A stretch of 64,000 bases of DNA, taken from DAOUJI01 sp965237875 (lineage in GTDB: Bacteria; Chloroflexota; Dehalococcoidia; Lucifugimonadales; JAGWBF01). The position numbers and the translations under genes are program-made. Below the pieces are notes generated by a model. The model was not told the DNA's origin and did not search any database. It saw only the letters and a list, made by a program, of their open reading frames with translations. Where the stretch lies: NCBI GenBank assembly GCA_965237875.1, contig CBDEGP010000001.1:558001-622000 (forward strand), in the 5' to 3' direction. Shown in pieces: positions 33,944 to 41,620 of the stretch (positions are counted from its first letter, which is position 1; every line of letters begins with the position of its first letter).

Positions 33944-34954
33944 CTAAGTCCGTTCCAACTCTGACCGGGGCGGGCGTCCCATGAGCTCTGCGGCCGCCCG
34001 GTGAGGGTCGAGGCCCTCGTATAGGATTCGGTAGGTGGCCTGGGTGATGGGCATCTCCACATCCAGTGAATCCGCCATCTTCAGGGCTGCGACGGTGGTA
34101 TAGACTCCCTCGGCCACGTTGTCCATCCGGTCCAGGATGTCTTGAAGGCGATTTCCGGCCGCCAGCTGCACCCCTACGTAGTGGTTGCGGCTGAGAGGGC
34201 TGGCGCAGGTGGCCATCAGGTCCCCTACGCCGGCCAGCCCTGCGAAGGTGGCGGGATTGGCCCCGGCGGCCGTTCCCAACCGGGTGATCTCGGCCAGACC
34301 CCTGGTCATGAAAGCAGCCTTGCTGTTGTCGCCCGCCCCAAGGCCCTCGCATATCCCTGCTCCCAGCGCAATGATGTTCTTGAGCGCCCCTCCCAGCTCG
34401 ACGCCGGTGATGTCATCGTTGACGTATACGCGAAAGCTGGGCGACATGAACATTGCCTGGGCCTCCGCAGCTATATTTTCATCGGCGGAGGCTATTACGG
34501 TGGAAGCGGGTTTGTCGAGCGCAATCTCTTTGGCCAGATTGGGTCCTGACAGCACGGCGATGCGGTTGGCCATCCCGTCCGGCAGCTCTTCCCGCAGGAC
34601 CTGGCTCATGGGTTTCCCGGTGTCCATTTCCAGCCCTTTGGATGCGCTGACTACTATGGGGCTTCTCCCGATGGCGCCGGAGACGCGCCTTACGTTCTCC
34701 CGGAAGCTATTTGAAGGCACGGCCAACACCAGCATGTCGGCGTCGGCCAGGGCTTCACCGTAATCGTGGGTGCAGGTCAGGCCGTCCGGAAAAGGCACGC
34801 CGGGCAGGAACCTGGAGTTCTCACGCTGCGCTTGAAGCGAGGCGGCTTCTGCCTCGGTGCGGGCCAGGAGGCTGGTCTGGACGCGGTTCTTGGCGAGGAT
34901 GATGGCCAGCGTCGTTCCCCAGCTTGTGGGGCCGATTACCGTCGCGCGGGGCAT
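33944..34954 (-). CDS. gpsA: Glycerol-3-phosphate dehydrogenase [NAD(P)+]
   Basis: Reduces dihydroxyacetone phosphate to sn-glycerol 3-phosphate, the backbone for phospholipids. About 336 aa from ATG 34954 (MPRATVIG), which avoids overlap with plsY that the longer frame (35026) would need. The nucleotide-binding loop reads VIGPTSWGTTLA: the middle Gly of the usual GxGxxG is Thr. Substrate-domain motifs are normal: LSGPNLAKEI, ALKNIIALGAGICEGLG with the catalytic Lys, and LAGVGDLMATC. It is downstream of plsY, which uses its product, so the pair forms a lipid-precursor unit. Confidence 0.94.
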   Translation of the reverse strand: MPRATVIGPTSWGTTLAIILAKNRVQTSLLARTEAEAASLQAQRENSRFLPGVPFPDGLTCTHDYGEALADADMLVLAVPSNSFRENVRRVSGAIGRSPIVVSASKGLEMDTGKPMSQVLREELPDGMANRIAVLSGPNLAKEIALDKPASTVIASADENIAAEAQAMFMSPSFRVYVNDDITGVELGGALKNIIALGAGICEGLGAGDNSKAAFMTRGLAEITRLGTAAGANPATFAGLAGVGDLMATCASPLSRNHYVGVQLAAGNRLQDILDRMDNVAEGVYTTVAALKMADSLDVEMPITQATYRILYEGLDPHRAAAELMGRPPRSELERT

Positions 34955-34970
34955 GTAGGCCGGACCGCCC

Positions 34971-35705
34971 TTATCCGCCCGCTCCAGGGGTTGGGGCTTC
35001 TTCCAGTTGTTCTGCAGGCTGCCCAAGGCGTCTCTCGGTCCCGCGGATTATGCGCTGGATGTTGTCCCTGTGCTGCCAGGTGATGACCGCCCCTCCGATT
35101 CCCGTATACCAGAGGTATGTGGCGGGGGCATAGTCCAGAAGGACCATGACCAGCAGAGCCAGGAACGCCGTCCAGTTGGAAACGATGGAACCCAACGAAA
35201 GAAAGCGGGTCAGCAGCGTCACCGGCAGGAACACACCCACCGCTATGGCGGCGGCTACAGGCTGCATGATTAACAGACCTCCCACACCTGTAGCTATGCC
35301 CCGGCCGCCCTTGAAATTCAGAAAGACGGACCAGTTATGCCCTGCCAGGGCCGCGAGGCCGGCCGCCACCTCCACGGCAGGGTCGTCGGCCACGAGCCGA
35401 ACCATGAGCACGGCCAGAAGCCCCTTGCTCAGGTCCAACGCCAACGCCAGGGCGGCAAACTTGCCGCCTGCGGTCCTGAGTACGTTCGAGGTCCCGGTCT
35501 TGCCGCTGCCGTACTGGCGAATGTCCACGCCTTTTACGGCCATGCCAATCAGGAATCCCCAGGGAATCGACCCCAGAACGTAGGCGACGGGGATGAGAAG
35601 GGCGTATTGTCCCGGGGCAGACTCCATGTCAACAGTCAGCAGCATCACGGCGGCGTACAGAGCCAGTACAGGGGGAATGATCAGGGCCGTCACGATTTGG
35701 ACCAT
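34971..35705 (-). CDS. plsY: Glycerol-3-phosphate acyltransferase PlsY
   Basis: Membrane enzyme that transfers an acyl group from acyl phosphate to glycerol 3-phosphate, the first step of phosphatidic acid synthesis. 244 aa with about six hydrophobic segments; the N-terminus has an extra helix before the usual YVLGSIPWGFLIG start. The three conserved loops are present: GSGKTGTSNVLR, GHNWSVFLNFKGGRGIATG, and HRDNIQRIIRGTERRLG. Three bp from der and 16 bp from gpsA, all in one operon. PlsX is not seen. Confidence 0.95.
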   Translation of the reverse strand: MVQIVTALIIPPVLALYAAVMLLTVDMESAPGQYALLIPVAYVLGSIPWGFLIGMAVKGVDIRQYGSGKTGTSNVLRTAGGKFAALALALDLSKGLLAVLMVRLVADDPAVEVAAGLAALAGHNWSVFLNFKGGRGIATGVGGLLIMQPVAAAIAVGVFLPVTLLTRFLSLGSIVSNWTAFLALLVMVLLDYAPATYLWYTGIGGAVITWQHRDNIQRIIRGTERRLGQPAEQLEEAPTPGAGG

Positions 35706-35708
35706 GAA

Positions 35709-37028
35709 TCATATCCTCTGTCTGAACACGAGCCTCAGATGGGTATGCGTGTAACCGAAGGCGTTTCGAAGCCTGTTTTCCAGGAACCGTTCATAGGAAA
35801 AGTGTACCAGTTTGGGATCGCTGACGGCAAAGACGAAAGTGGGCGGATTCGCCCCCAGCTGCCGCACCTGTGTGATTCTCAGCCTCCTGCCCCGCCTGGC
35901 CGGGGGCATGTGGTCTGCCATGGCGTCCATGAGCGTCCTGTTTAGCTTGTCAGGAGGGACTCTCTGAGTCCGTTCCTTGTAGATCGCAAGCGCCAGCTTC
36001 ACCAGGTCGTCCACGCCGTCGCCGTTCAAAGCCGACGTGAAGGTGATGGGGACGTAGGGCATGAAGTGGAGCCTGCGTCTGACGGTCTGGATTGCCTCCT
36101 CTTTTTCGTAGGCGTTCGCATCTTCTCTGAGGTCCCATTTGTTGATGACTGCGACAATGCCGCGATAGGCGTCCCAGGCATAGCCCGAAACGTGGGCGTC
36201 CTGGGCGGTGGCCAACTCTGCCGCGTCCATGATCAACAGGGCTATGTCGCATCGCTGCACCGCCCGGGTAGAGCGCAGCGTCGAATAGTATTCGATTCCC
36301 TTGCCCACCTTGCCGGGACGCCTTATGCCGGCAGTGTCTATAAGCGTGACCGGGGCGTCGTCGTAGGTGAAGCGGGTGTCGAGGGCGTCTCTCGTGGTGC
36401 CGGGAATCTCGCTGACTATGGACCGGTCCTGGCCGAGAATGGCGTTGGTCAACATGGACTTCCCCACGTTGGTGCGTCCGATTATAGCCAGCTTCAGGGA
36501 CTCTTCCTCGTCGGGGTAGAGTTCTTCCGACGGTGGAAGGCGCCCGACTACATGGTCCATCAGGTCATGGACTCCCAGGTTATGGTATGCGCTGATCAGG
36601 TGCGGGTCTCCCAGACCCAGGCTGTAGAACTCGGCCCCCGAAGCCTCCCTGCGCTGATTGTCCACCTTGTTTACGGCCGCAATGACGGGCTTGTGGGTGC
36701 GCCTGAGCCAGTCGGCGATTTCCTCGTCCATGGGGTTCAGACCGTCGACCGCGTCCATCAGGAATATGATTATCTCGGCTTCTTCCACGGCCGCTTCAAC
36801 CTGGGCTTTGACCTTTTCCCGCAGCGGGTCTTGGGGTCTAGGCTCAAGGCCCCCGGTGTCAACGATGGTCAGCCGGCAGTCGTCCCAGACCATCTCGGCA
36901 AGGAGGCGGTCGCGGGTCGTGCCCGGAACGTCCGAGACTATGGCGTCGCGGCTGCCGCCCAGGCGGTTGAAGAGCGTGGACTTGCCCACGTTGGGGCGTC
37001 CAACGATGGCTACTAGAGGATTAGTCAT
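35709..37028 (-). CDS. der: GTPase Der (EngA), ribosome assembly
   Basis: Double-GTPase needed for 50S subunit maturation. 439 aa. The first G domain has GRPNVGKST, DTGG and NKVD; the second has GRTNVGKSM, DTAG and NKWD; a C-terminal KH-like domain ends the protein. All G motifs are intact and the length is typical. Located between argF and plsY on the minus strand, with 23 and 3 bp gaps. Confidence 0.97.
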   Translation of the reverse strand: MTNPLVAIVGRPNVGKSTLFNRLGGSRDAIVSDVPGTTRDRLLAEMVWDDCRLTIVDTGGLEPRPQDPLREKVKAQVEAAVEEAEIIIFLMDAVDGLNPMDEEIADWLRRTHKPVIAAVNKVDNQRREASGAEFYSLGLGDPHLISAYHNLGVHDLMDHVVGRLPPSEELYPDEEESLKLAIIGRTNVGKSMLTNAILGQDRSIVSEIPGTTRDALDTRFTYDDAPVTLIDTAGIRRPGKVGKGIEYYSTLRSTRAVQRCDIALLIMDAAELATAQDAHVSGYAWDAYRGIVAVINKWDLREDANAYEKEEAIQTVRRRLHFMPYVPITFTSALNGDGVDDLVKLALAIYKERTQRVPPDKLNRTLMDAMADHMPPARRGRRLRITQVRQLGANPPTFVFAVSDPKLVHFSYERFLENRLRNAFGYTHTHLRLVFRQRI

Positions 37029-37051
37029 GATACCTCGGAGGCGGCATGGGG

Positions 37052-37966
37052 TCAGCCTTCTTCCATTATAAACTCAAGCAGGGCCTTTTGTGCGTGGAGC
37101 TTGTTCGCGGCCTGCGTGTATGCGACGGACTGGGGATGTTCCAACATCCCCGGAGCCACCTCTTCTCCGTAGTGGGCCGGCATGTCGTGCATGAATATGG
37201 CGCCCTCGGCAGCTTGGCTCATGAGATGGGAGTCCACGGTATAGCCTTCAAAGGCGTTGCGGCGCCTCTGTGTTTCCTCCTCCTGTCCCATGCTGGCCCA
37301 AACGTCGGTGTAGACTACGTCGGCCCTTGCCACAGCGTCCCCGGGCAGGACCACGGCGCTCAACTCCGCTCCAGATGCGGCTGCAATCCTCTTGGCCGTA
37401 TCCAGGGTTTCTCCGTCCAGCCCATAACTGTCGGGAGAGGCGATGGAGAAGCTCATGCCCATCGCCGCGGCGCCCAGGCAAAGGCTGCGGGCTACGTTGT
37501 TGCCGTCTCCCACGTAGGCCGTCTTGAGACCTTCAAGGAGTCCTTTGGAGTCGCGGACCGTCATCAGGTCGGCCAGGGTCTGGCACGGGTGCTCCCAATC
37601 GGACAGGGCGTTGATCACCGGAACGGATGAATGCACCGCCAGCTCTTCCAGGTTGCCGTGTCCGAAAACCCTGGCCACTATGCAGTCCACGTACCGGGAC
37701 AGGACCCTGGCCACGTCGGATACGGCCTCTCGCTTGCCCAGCCCCACTTCGTCAGGCCCCATGTAGACCGAGTAGCCGCCCAATTGCTGAATCCCCACCT
37801 GGAACGAGACCTTGGTCCGGAGTGACGGTTTGTCAAACAGGAGAGCCACGGTCTTACCGTCCAACGGGCTCGCTTTAGCGCCGTCGGCCAGTTCTCGACC
37901 CCGCACCAGCAGACGCTCTATTTGACGGCTGGTCAAGTCCTGGATCGAGAGCAGATGTTTCACCAT
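37052..37966 (-). CDS. argF: Ornithine carbamoyltransferase, with HDMP in place of HCLP
   Basis: Should form citrulline from ornithine and carbamoyl phosphate in arginine synthesis. 304 aa. Carbamoyl-phosphate motif reads KPSLRTKVSF (usual SxRTR), HPCQ is present in EHPCQTLADL, and the ornithine loop DVWASMG is normal. The C-terminal HCLP motif, whose Cys normally contacts the substrate, is HDMPAHYGEE here. The fold and SMG loop favour OTCase; another transcarbamylase specificity cannot be excluded. ATG 37966 has GAGGACC upstream. First gene of argF-der-plsY-gpsA; no other arginine gene is present. Confidence 0.88.
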   Translation of the reverse strand: MVKHLLSIQDLTSRQIERLLVRGRELADGAKASPLDGKTVALLFDKPSLRTKVSFQVGIQQLGGYSVYMGPDEVGLGKREAVSDVARVLSRYVDCIVARVFGHGNLEELAVHSSVPVINALSDWEHPCQTLADLMTVRDSKGLLEGLKTAYVGDGNNVARSLCLGAAAMGMSFSIASPDSYGLDGETLDTAKRIAAASGAELSAVVLPGDAVARADVVYTDVWASMGQEEETQRRRNAFEGYTVDSHLMSQAAEGAIFMHDMPAHYGEEVAPGMLEHPQSVAYTQAANKLHAQKALLEFIMEEG

Positions 37967-38130
37967 GTCTAGGTCCTCGCATAGTCGTTCCTGGGACAGG
38001 AATATTATCCCATAACCCGTTCCGTCTTCAAGGAGTGCGGAGTGTCTTCTGAAGGTGGATTTACACGGTTTGGCGGATATAGAATGGGCAGCGACCGAAA
38101 CCGACGGGAATGGGCATGACAGGAGGCTTG

Positions 38131-38484
38131 ATGGCCGGAGAAAAGATAACCATAGGGTTAAAAGGGGAAAGGGAAACTATAGTCTGCGATCACAACGTCG
38201 CCGGGCACATAAACAAGTTCTCCACGCCTGCAATGATAGGTCTGATGGAGGGCGCTTCCCAACAGGCGGTGGACAGTCATCTGGGACCGGGCCAGACCAC
38301 CGTCGGTTTCATCGTCAACGTCAGACACCTGGCTCCGGCTTCCATAGGCGCCAGGATAGTGGCGCGGGCTGAACTGACGGATATGTCGGGAAACAAGCTC
38401 ACCTTCACGGTTGAAGCCTATGACGGGGAAAACAAGATAGGCGACGGGACCCACGTGAGGGCAATGATTACGCGCTCTGGCTGA
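38131..38484 (+). CDS. Hotdog-fold thioesterase, fluoroacetyl-CoA thioesterase (FlK)-like
   Basis: 117 aa single hotdog domain. The pattern STPAMIGLMEGASQQAV, GQTTVGFIVNVRHLAPASIG, and GDGTHVRAMI fits the FlK-like family of small acyl-CoA thioesterases. Its Thr and Glu (TPAMIGLME) and His (VRHLAP, GTHVR) positions are those used by FlK. The true substrate is unknown; fluoroacetyl-CoA is not implied. ATG 38131 follows AGGAGG directly, so I prefer it to ATG 38110. Stands alone between argF and the TIR island. Confidence 0.82.
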   Translation: MAGEKITIGLKGERETIVCDHNVAGHINKFSTPAMIGLMEGASQQAVDSHLGPGQTTVGFIVNVRHLAPASIGARIVARAELTDMSGNKLTFTVEAYDGENKIGDGTHVRAMITRSG

Positions 38485-38548
38485 GACGGCTTTGCCGCCG
38501 GGAAACGCCGGCGGGCGCCGAAGGGCGGCTCCAAGGCTGCTAGCCCGG

Positions 38549-39808
38549 TTAATTGACGGCCTCCGAGGCGGGGATGTCCTCGGACAGGTTAGCCATGAGT
38601 TCTTCCAGGGCGGCCGCGTATTCCTTCTCGCCCTCCCAGCCGCGGAAGTCGAACAGCCGGTACCCGGTCAGCCCCAGCAGCTTGACGTTCCGGTTCTTCT
38701 CATCGTAAGCCAGGTCTGAAATGGTCACCGGCTTCATCACCCATCGGCCGGTGTCGCTCTGCTTCTTGGCTCCCCTGTTGAACTCCTCCCTCAGGTGCTC
38801 GTTGGCCAGGGAGTAATCGGACAGCACAACCACCAGCTTGTCGTAGTAGAGGATGCCCTTCTCCACGTCGCCGGTCACCCAAAGACCGAGTTCGCTGGAA
38901 CTGGTGGTCTCGGGCACCCATCGTCCGACTTTGGCGTCGGCGGGAAACGTCCAGCACCTTACGCCTCGTATCTGAAGGTCCAGGCACAGCTTCTGGGCGA
39001 ACTCCCTGTCTCTGGAGAAGTAAGAGATGAAGCACGTGTAATGGCGCCTCGCGTCGTGGGATGGCCCGGCGTCAATAAACTGCTCCGGTGTTCCTACGCC
39101 CCTTAAAAAGACCTCAGGAAGGCTGTTGGGTGTGCGGTATATGGTGTCCAAGCCGATGGCGCTGGGACCCACGTGCCGGAGTTGGTCCAAGCCGATGGCT
39201 CCGCTGAGGTCGCAGTCTCCGAAGGCCGTGTGGAACAGTATGGCGTCGGTCAACTTAGTGGCGCTCAGGGTGGGCCTGAAAAGGGTTGCCTTTCCCAGAT
39301 TGGCCCCCTCGAGGTTGGCGCCCGTCAGGTCTGCATAGCTGAGATCGGCCCGGTTCAAGTCGGCGCCTGAGAGGTTGGCGCTCTTCAGGTTTGCCTCGCC
39401 AAGCTTGGCTCCGTCCAGGTTGGCTCTTTCCAGGTCCGCCCCTGTCAGGTCGGCTCCGCGCAGGTCGGCTCCTGCAAGATGGGCCCCCTTCAAGTCGGCC
39501 CCCGACAGCACAGCCTTCTGGAAGATGGTGTTTGTAAGGTTGGCTTCAGTCATGACGGCGTTGGCCAGCCTGCCCATGCGGCAGCCTGAACGGCTCAGGT
39601 CGGCCTTGCTCAAGTTGGCTTCCACGAGGTGGATGCCGCTCAGGTCCGCGTCGCTCAGGTCTGCATAGCTAAGGTCGGCCCTGTTCAGCTTGTGGCTGCT
39701 TAAACTGGCGCCCTTGAAGTCCAGACGCTCGTTGGGGTTATCCCTTCGCCACTGCTCGATGGCCGGAGCGCCCCGCAGGGCCAACTGCATGTGTTCAGTC
39801 TTGGACAC
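38549..39808 (-). CDS. Pentapeptide-repeat protein with C-terminal TIR domain
   Basis: 419 aa. Residues about 40-205 are A(D/N)LxxAxLxxA pentapeptide repeats forming a right-handed beta-helix. A linker follows (205-255) and then a TIR domain (YTCFISYFSRDREFAQKLCL, 257-400). Its beta-D/alpha-D part has LVVVLSDYSLANEHLREEF, where E341 or E342 is the candidate NADase glutamate. Bacterial TIR domains are known NAD-degrading effectors in anti-phage defence and signalling; a pentapeptide scaffold may sense or oligomerise. Function here is inference. The start is GTG 39808, with TAAAAT (39815-39820, minus strand) only 6 nt away, so the mRNA may be leaderless. Its 5' end is duplicated at 41479-41549. 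Confidence 0.87.
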   Translation of the reverse strand: MSKTEHMQLALRGAPAIEQWRRDNPNERLDFKGASLSSHKLNRADLSYADLSDADLSGIHLVEANLSKADLSRSGCRMGRLANAVMTEANLTNTIFQKAVLSGADLKGAHLAGADLRGADLTGADLERANLDGAKLGEANLKSANLSGADLNRADLSYADLTGANLEGANLGKATLFRPTLSATKLTDAILFHTAFGDCDLSGAIGLDQLRHVGPSAIGLDTIYRTPNSLPEVFLRGVGTPEQFIDAGPSHDARRHYTCFISYFSRDREFAQKLCLDLQIRGVRCWTFPADAKVGRWVPETTSSSELGLWVTGDVEKGILYYDKLVVVLSDYSLANEHLREEFNRGAKKQSDTGRWVMKPVTISDLAYDEKNRNVKLLGLTGYRLFDFRGWEGEKEYAAALEELMANLSEDIPASEAVN

Positions 39809-39842
39809 GCTGAGATTTTAGCATAGAGGGGGGCTATGGAGT
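39772..39842. repeat. 71-bp direct repeat, copy 1 (TIR gene 5' end)
   Basis: Covers the first 12 codons of the TIR gene, its -10 and about 25 bp upstream. It is 65/71 identical to 41479-41549, same orientation. Confidence 0.9.
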
Positions 39843-39933
39843 CACGCCAAGCGAGAATCCGGCCCTCACGTTCGCAATCATCTTCAACCCTCAAATGGGC
39901 GTTTATTCCGGGACGTTGCTGCCTTCTGCTGAA

Positions 39934-40710
39934 TTATCCTGATATTTTTTCCTTCAGAAACTGCGTGATCCTCTTTTTGTTGCCGGAGAGGCTGGGGAAC
40001 TGTCTCTCGCAGACATCGCTAAAACGGGCCAATACTTTGCGGCTGATGGACTCCTGGTCCTCGAAGATGGCTACGGGGTGGAAACTGATATCCCATTCCC
40101 CAAACTGGCGCAGTGCGATGGTAGCGTCGCGGGTATTGGCGTCATTGAGCAAGCCATAGACATAAAGCGGTCGCGGAGTACCGTTGATTCGGCAGTCAAC
40201 AGTATATTTGCCTTTGGGGTCGAGTTGAGGGTCGTACCAATCGAAGCGCCTGTGCTCCTCTGGGATGACTTCGGACAGAAGGTGTTGGAAATCTTTTCTG
40301 AACGTTGAATGAACGTGCTCTCGCGAGAGATATGAAATGTCAGCAATTTTGAGCAGGGCCTGGACAAACGAAAAAAGCGCATCCCCATATCGGTCATCCG
40401 GAATTCCGAATACGAGCTCTCCGTCTCGCTCCTCGACTTGGAACACCGACAAAGCGTCGGAAATAATTTGCTGGCGTATGCCACTATACAAGTCAGCCTC
40501 TTCAATATCGTAAGTGAGGCGCATATACGTATGCCCCTCGTCAGACAGCGTCCACCCCGGAGTTTCCCGCTTCAAAACTATTGCCAAATGGTCGCCGTCG
40601 TCAAATCGGAACGGCGTGAACACCCGGTAGCGGTCCATGCCTTCAGAGACCAGACGCACTTGAGTCGAGACCTTTTCGTGAAAATCTTTTTCGATAGCGG
40701 CAGTGAACAT
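39934..40710 (-). CDS. DUF1828/DUF1829-type protein
   Basis: 258 aa. The N-terminal part (YRVFTPFRFDDGDHLAIVLK, then GWTLSDEGHTYMRL) is the DUF1828 pattern; the C-terminal part (DPKGKYTVDCRINGTPRPLY and VYGLLN) fits DUF1829. No enzymatic motif is evident and the family is uncharacterised to my knowledge. The ATG is two bp from the stop of the DUF6978-like gene upstream, a strong sign of one translationally coupled unit. GC is lower than in the core genes. The pair lies between 71-bp direct repeats, so it behaves as an inserted cassette, perhaps toxin-antitoxin or phage defence. Confidence 0.82.
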   Translation of the reverse strand: MFTAAIEKDFHEKVSTQVRLVSEGMDRYRVFTPFRFDDGDHLAIVLKRETPGWTLSDEGHTYMRLTYDIEEADLYSGIRQQIISDALSVFQVEERDGELVFGIPDDRYGDALFSFVQALLKIADISYLSREHVHSTFRKDFQHLLSEVIPEEHRRFDWYDPQLDPKGKYTVDCRINGTPRPLYVYGLLNDANTRDATIALRQFGEWDISFHPVAIFEDQESISRKVLARFSDVCERQFPSLSGNKKRITQFLKEKISG

Positions 40711-40712
40711 AG

Positions 40713-41201
40713 CTAAACCTCCGGTGTGAGCAGGAACATACTGCCTTGCGCCCCGCTGGTTTCAAACCCCGCATCCGTGAGGAGACAGCTGAGCGCTTCT
40801 GTCATGTCACCGTACCGATCGGTCACTTCTGCATAAGCGTCCTCACGGGTTCCTAACTTCTGATATCTCTCCGTGGCCGCGTGAATATGGAAATCGTAGA
40901 AGGAATCGCCTTCGATATGATTGGTATGCTCGTGGCTTTTACCATTATAACGCCACAAGCGGAAGTTTCGGTTCGACTGCGGGACACGCACGGCCAATAT
41001 GACCGAGAAATCGAGTTGATTGAACCAGCTTTTTCTGAGAATCACATGGAACTCGTTCCCGGCGTCGCCAATGAGTTCCATCTCCCGCTCGTGGTGGCCC
41101 CGTTTGGAACGGAGTCGAAACCGAGTGTTCCAGTTGGTCGGAAGGGGCTTTCGCTCTGCGATTAGCATCGCAATCTCAGCGTCGGGGTAAGTTACAGCCA
41201 T
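40713..41201 (-). CDS. DUF6978-type protein, partner of the DUF1828 protein
   Basis: 162 aa. The central part (LDFSVILAVRVPQSNRNFRL, then NGKSHEHTNHIEGDSFYDFH) followed by IHAATERYQKLGTREDAY and a terminal LSCLLTDAGF is the pattern I associate with DUF6978. No signal peptide or membrane helix. HEHTN and FYDFHIH provide several conserved His residues that could be catalytic or metal-binding, which would suit a small nuclease or hydrolase, but that is only a suggestion. First gene of the two-gene cassette; the next start is 2 bp beyond its stop. Confidence 0.8.
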   Translation of the reverse strand: MAVTYPDAEIAMLIAERKPLPTNWNTRFRLRSKRGHHEREMELIGDAGNEFHVILRKSWFNQLDFSVILAVRVPQSNRNFRLWRYNGKSHEHTNHIEGDSFYDFHIHAATERYQKLGTREDAYAEVTDRYGDMTEALSCLLTDAGFETSGAQGSMFLLTPEV

Positions 41202-41345
41202 CGTTAGCCAGGGGGCGATTGATGAATGACGGTATTATACACTACCCTTTTCCAGCGCAAAGTCTGCGTCCAGTCCAATTCGGACCCTTCTGCTGCATTT
41301 CTATCAAAGGGTCTTTGAGTTTCTAGTTGGCAACGGAACGACGGC

Positions 41346-41371
41346 GGCTGCTCTGCCTAGGCAGAGCAGCC
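41346..41371. other. Perfect 26-bp palindrome
   Basis: GGCTGCTCTGCCT immediately followed by its exact reverse complement AGGCAGAGCAGCC, with no loop. It lies between the cassette's first gene and the second 71-bp repeat. It may be an operator, recombination site or cruciform; no U-run, so not a standard terminator. Confidence 0.75.
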
Positions 41372-41386
41372 AGCCGGCGACCGAGG

Positions 41387-41515
41387 TCAGATCAACGCAC
41401 GCCGATTCGTCGGTGGATGGGTCCAACCTGTGGCGTGGAGGACATGGGGATGTCTATAGTAGCCGTCATAGGCGGTGTCCCGCAGGGCCAACTGCATATG
41501 CTCAGTCTTGGACAC
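41387..41515 (-). pseudogene. Remnant of a second TIR-gene 5' end
   Basis: A 42-codon frame starting with GTG 41515 encodes SKTEHMQLALR exactly as the TIR protein does, then diverges to DTAYDGYYRHPHVL and stops. Only the beginning and promoter of the gene were kept. Confidence 0.65.
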
Positions 41516-41549
41516 GGTGAGATTTTAGCATAGAGCAGTGCTATGGAGT
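41479..41549. repeat. 71-bp direct repeat, copy 2
   Basis: Second copy of 39772-39842 with six mismatches. The two copies bracket the DUF1828/DUF6978 cassette (39843-41478). Confidence 0.9.
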
Positions 41550-41559
41550 AGACAGAAGA

Positions 41560-41590
41560 AGAGGCCGGCGCCTGCTAAGCGCCGGCCTCT
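41560..41590 (-). terminator. Terminator hairpin of the RdhA/QueG-like gene
   Basis: GAGGCCGGCGC (41561-41571) pairs perfectly with GCGCCGGCCTC (41579-41589), flanked by one more A-T pair, 7-nt loop. On the minus strand it is followed by TCTTCTG, a weak U tract. Confidence 0.65.
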
Positions 41591-41620
41591 GTATGGTCGG
41601 TGGGGATGGGTGTAGGAGGG

